This document shows, piece by piece, positions 41,384-42,785 of a stretch of DNA of 42,785 bases (within the stretch, counting starts at the first letter, position 1; each line of letters starts with the position of its first letter). The notes under the pieces were generated by a model. That model was not told where the DNA came from. It saw nothing but the letters and a program-made list of their open reading frames with translations, and searched no databases. Made by a program: the position numbers and the translations under genes. This stretch comes from Bacteroidia bacterium (GTDB lineage: Bacteria; Bacteroidota; Bacteroidia; Cytophagales; Cyclobacteriaceae), in NCBI GenBank assembly GCA_030430675.1, contig JAUIKU010000016.1:1-42785 (forward strand), read 5' to 3'.

Positions 41384-42785
41384 TTACGGCATATAACCCA
41401 ATATAGACAGTGTTGACCAACCATCCAGCCAGTTCTCTGTGGAGGAAAACGCCCCTCGGTAGTTGACTTGCTCCAAACCATCCGGCACAGTAGCCACGTC
41501 AGTATCTTCCGTTAAAGGCCTTGGGTCCAAACCTGCATTAGGAGTCCTGGAAACGCCTGACAGTACTCCTGTAGCAGAATACTTATTGAGATTATCCGCC
41601 AGCTCTGCTTCAACATCTGCAGTTTGCCCAACATAACCTCCGTCTCCCGAACTCGCTTTAACAAGACTGCTGAGATCGGTGGCGCCGGCAAAATTGGCCC
41701 AGGTGTTGTTGGTGATTTCAATTTGGTAATCATCGCGTGCCACGGTCAATCTCTCATAGCTGTCATTAGGCAGATCTCCGGATCCATCGCCAAGATCTTG
41801 TACCTCGATACCTACTCCGGGAAAGTCTTCCAGGATGGAATTACCTAATTTTCCTGCAAAGTTCTCTCTCATGAGTATGGCTTTATCTCTACCAGATGCC
41901 CCTGTTCCAGGCCCAATAAACGTCGCGTTATATATATTAGGTGCAGAGAAAAGGTCGGCATCATCAGGATCGGCGCCATCCCATTCACCGGAATGATCAA
42001 ACCCGATGGTTTCATCACCCATCAAGGCAAATAAGAACTGTCCATGTCCTCTCCAGCCCAGGTCAAAATCAAAATCATCATCAGTGGAGAAGGCTACACT
42101 TATGTGCGAGATGTTTACAGTCCCGCCAAAGATCTCAACACCGTCATCGGCAGATGAGAAAATATCGATATAGTCAATTGTGGTACCCGATCCAATTCCA
42201 CCCAAGGTCAAACCCTGAATTTCATCGCCTGCCACACCGTTAAGTGCAAACCCAGTGTACCTGATGGAAACATATTGCAACACACCAGAGTTATCGGCCG
42301 GATCTGTTCCTCCGTATAGTCCTCGTGGTTCTCCGGAGTCAATTCCTTCAATCTGTATCTCTGAGGCACCATCTTTTTCTGCGGGCGCACGACCCAACAG
42401 GATCAAACCTGCCCACTGTTGGTTTTCACCAGGTCCTAAGGAACCTGCCAAATCATCATCCTCAGCAGTTAAGATAATAGGGTCAGTAGCAGTACCTTCC
42501 GCAAATATCTGGGCTCCCCTGGTAATGATCAGTGAAGAGGTAGGGTCAGTACTGGTAGGATCTTTTTTAAATTTAATTACGGTTCCTGCAGGAATATTTA
42601 AAACACTTCCATCCTCTACATAAACCAGCCCATCGAACATGTATTCTACGCTGGCATCGAGGTTATATACTGTATTGGCTTCGAAAGTCGCATCCGTTAC
42701 GGCAGGATCAGTTACATCGACTACTGGTTGCCCCACGTTTATAGTGGCATCAAAAGTAGTCGCCAGTGGAGGATTATTGTCATCT
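41384..42785 (-). CDS. Surface beta-helix protein, 5' end beyond the window
   Basis: The frame is open from the window edge to the stop at 41384, giving 466 residues; the first 16 visible ones begin DDNNPPLATTFDATINV. The pattern is a parallel beta-helix: 'LNIPAGTVIKFKKD', 'LIITRGAQIFAEGTATDPIILTAED', 'WAGLILLGRAPAEKDG' and 'GVLQYVSIRYTGFALNG' recur at regular spacing with Asp-rich turns. Bacteroidota use this fold for secreted surface proteins. The C-terminus (TENWLDGWSTLSILGYMP) fits the W-DGW-L-G ending of this hypothetical family, and it is not a classical type A sorting domain. A GTG at 42736 is in frame but not the likely start, since the frame continues upstream. Substrate unknown. Confidence 0.75.
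   Translation of the reverse strand, partial: DDNNPPLATTFDATINVGQPVVDVTDPAVTDATFEANTVYNLDASVEYMFDGLVYVEDGSVLNIPAGTVIKFKKDPTSTDPTSSLIITRGAQIFAEGTATDPIILTAEDDDLAGSLGPGENQQWAGLILLGRAPAEKDGASEIQIEGIDSGEPRGLYGGTDPADNSGVLQYVSIRYTGFALNGVAGDEIQGLTLGGIGSGTTIDYIDIFSSADDGVEIFGGTVNISHISVAFSTDDDFDFDLGWRGHGQFLFALMGDETIGFDHSGEWDGADPDDADLFSAPNIYNATFIGPGTGASGRDKAILMRENFAGKLGNSILEDFPGVGIEVQDLGDGSGDLPNDSYERLTVARDDYQIEITNNTWANFAGATDLSSLVKASSGDGGYVGQTADVEAELADNLNKYSATGVLSGVSRTPNAGLDPRPLTEDTDVATVPDGLEQVNYRGAFSSTENWLDGWSTLSILGYMP

Overview
The window comes from the chromosome of a member of the phylum Bacteroidota, most likely the order Cytophagales. The sequence shows a complete porP-gldK-gldL-gldM-gldN core of the type IX secretion (gliding) system, a sprE/porW lipoprotein gene, a SusC-like TonB receptor with a carboxypeptidase-regulatory-like N-terminus, an F-type ATPase cluster with no beta or epsilon genes, and intergenic promoters of the Bacteroidota type (TTG, 17-18 nt, TAnnTTTG). 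The genus cannot be named from the sequence alone. The DNA is densely coding: the longest gene-free gaps are 229 bp (20641-20869) and 215 bp (32279-32493). I see no tRNA, rRNA, CRISPR array, insertion sequence, prophage or integrase.

Layout. 1-2173: the end of a probable polysaccharide deacetylase, a DUF4112 membrane protein, then (minus strand) a UbiE-like methyltransferase overlapping a UbiA-like membrane protein. 2228-9239 (minus): an envelope/energy block running M23 peptidase, bactofilin, AtpZ, AtpI-like protein, then atpB-E-F-H-A-G. 9339-16047 (plus): sprE, a class A penicillin-binding protein and uvrC in a tight run. It ends at a bidirectional terminator facing the gliding operon. 16184-26743 (minus): BamA/TamA-like porin, WecA-like glycosyltransferase, DUF4271 protein, hemD, porP/sprF-like, gldK, gldL, gldM, gldN.

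26792-29113 (plus): hemW, a cyclase-family hydrolase and a small TerB-like protein with its own good promoter. 29118-38159 (minus): a LytTR response regulator with its LytS-type kinase, a type II NADH dehydrogenase, uvrA, and an operon of TIGR01777 epimerase, LOG-family protein and lytic transglycosylase. 38271-42785 (minus): a TonB-dependent receptor, preceded by a truncated right-handed beta-helix surface protein that runs off the window edge.

Functionally the window is mostly housekeeping plus envelope biology. GldL/GldM form the proton-driven motor, GldK/GldN the periplasmic ring, PorP/SprF-like and SprE the outer-membrane side, and the ATP synthase shares the same proton gradient. PBP1A, M23, bactofilin, lytic transglycosylase and WecA act on peptidoglycan and glycans. 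I found no clear undescribed system. The observations most worth checking are an outer-membrane barrel gene whose signal peptide has no canonical start codon, a UbiA-like/UbiE-like gene pair of unknown substrate, an acidic Trp-Gly repeat insert in GldN, and a 16-bp hairpin between atpE and atpF.
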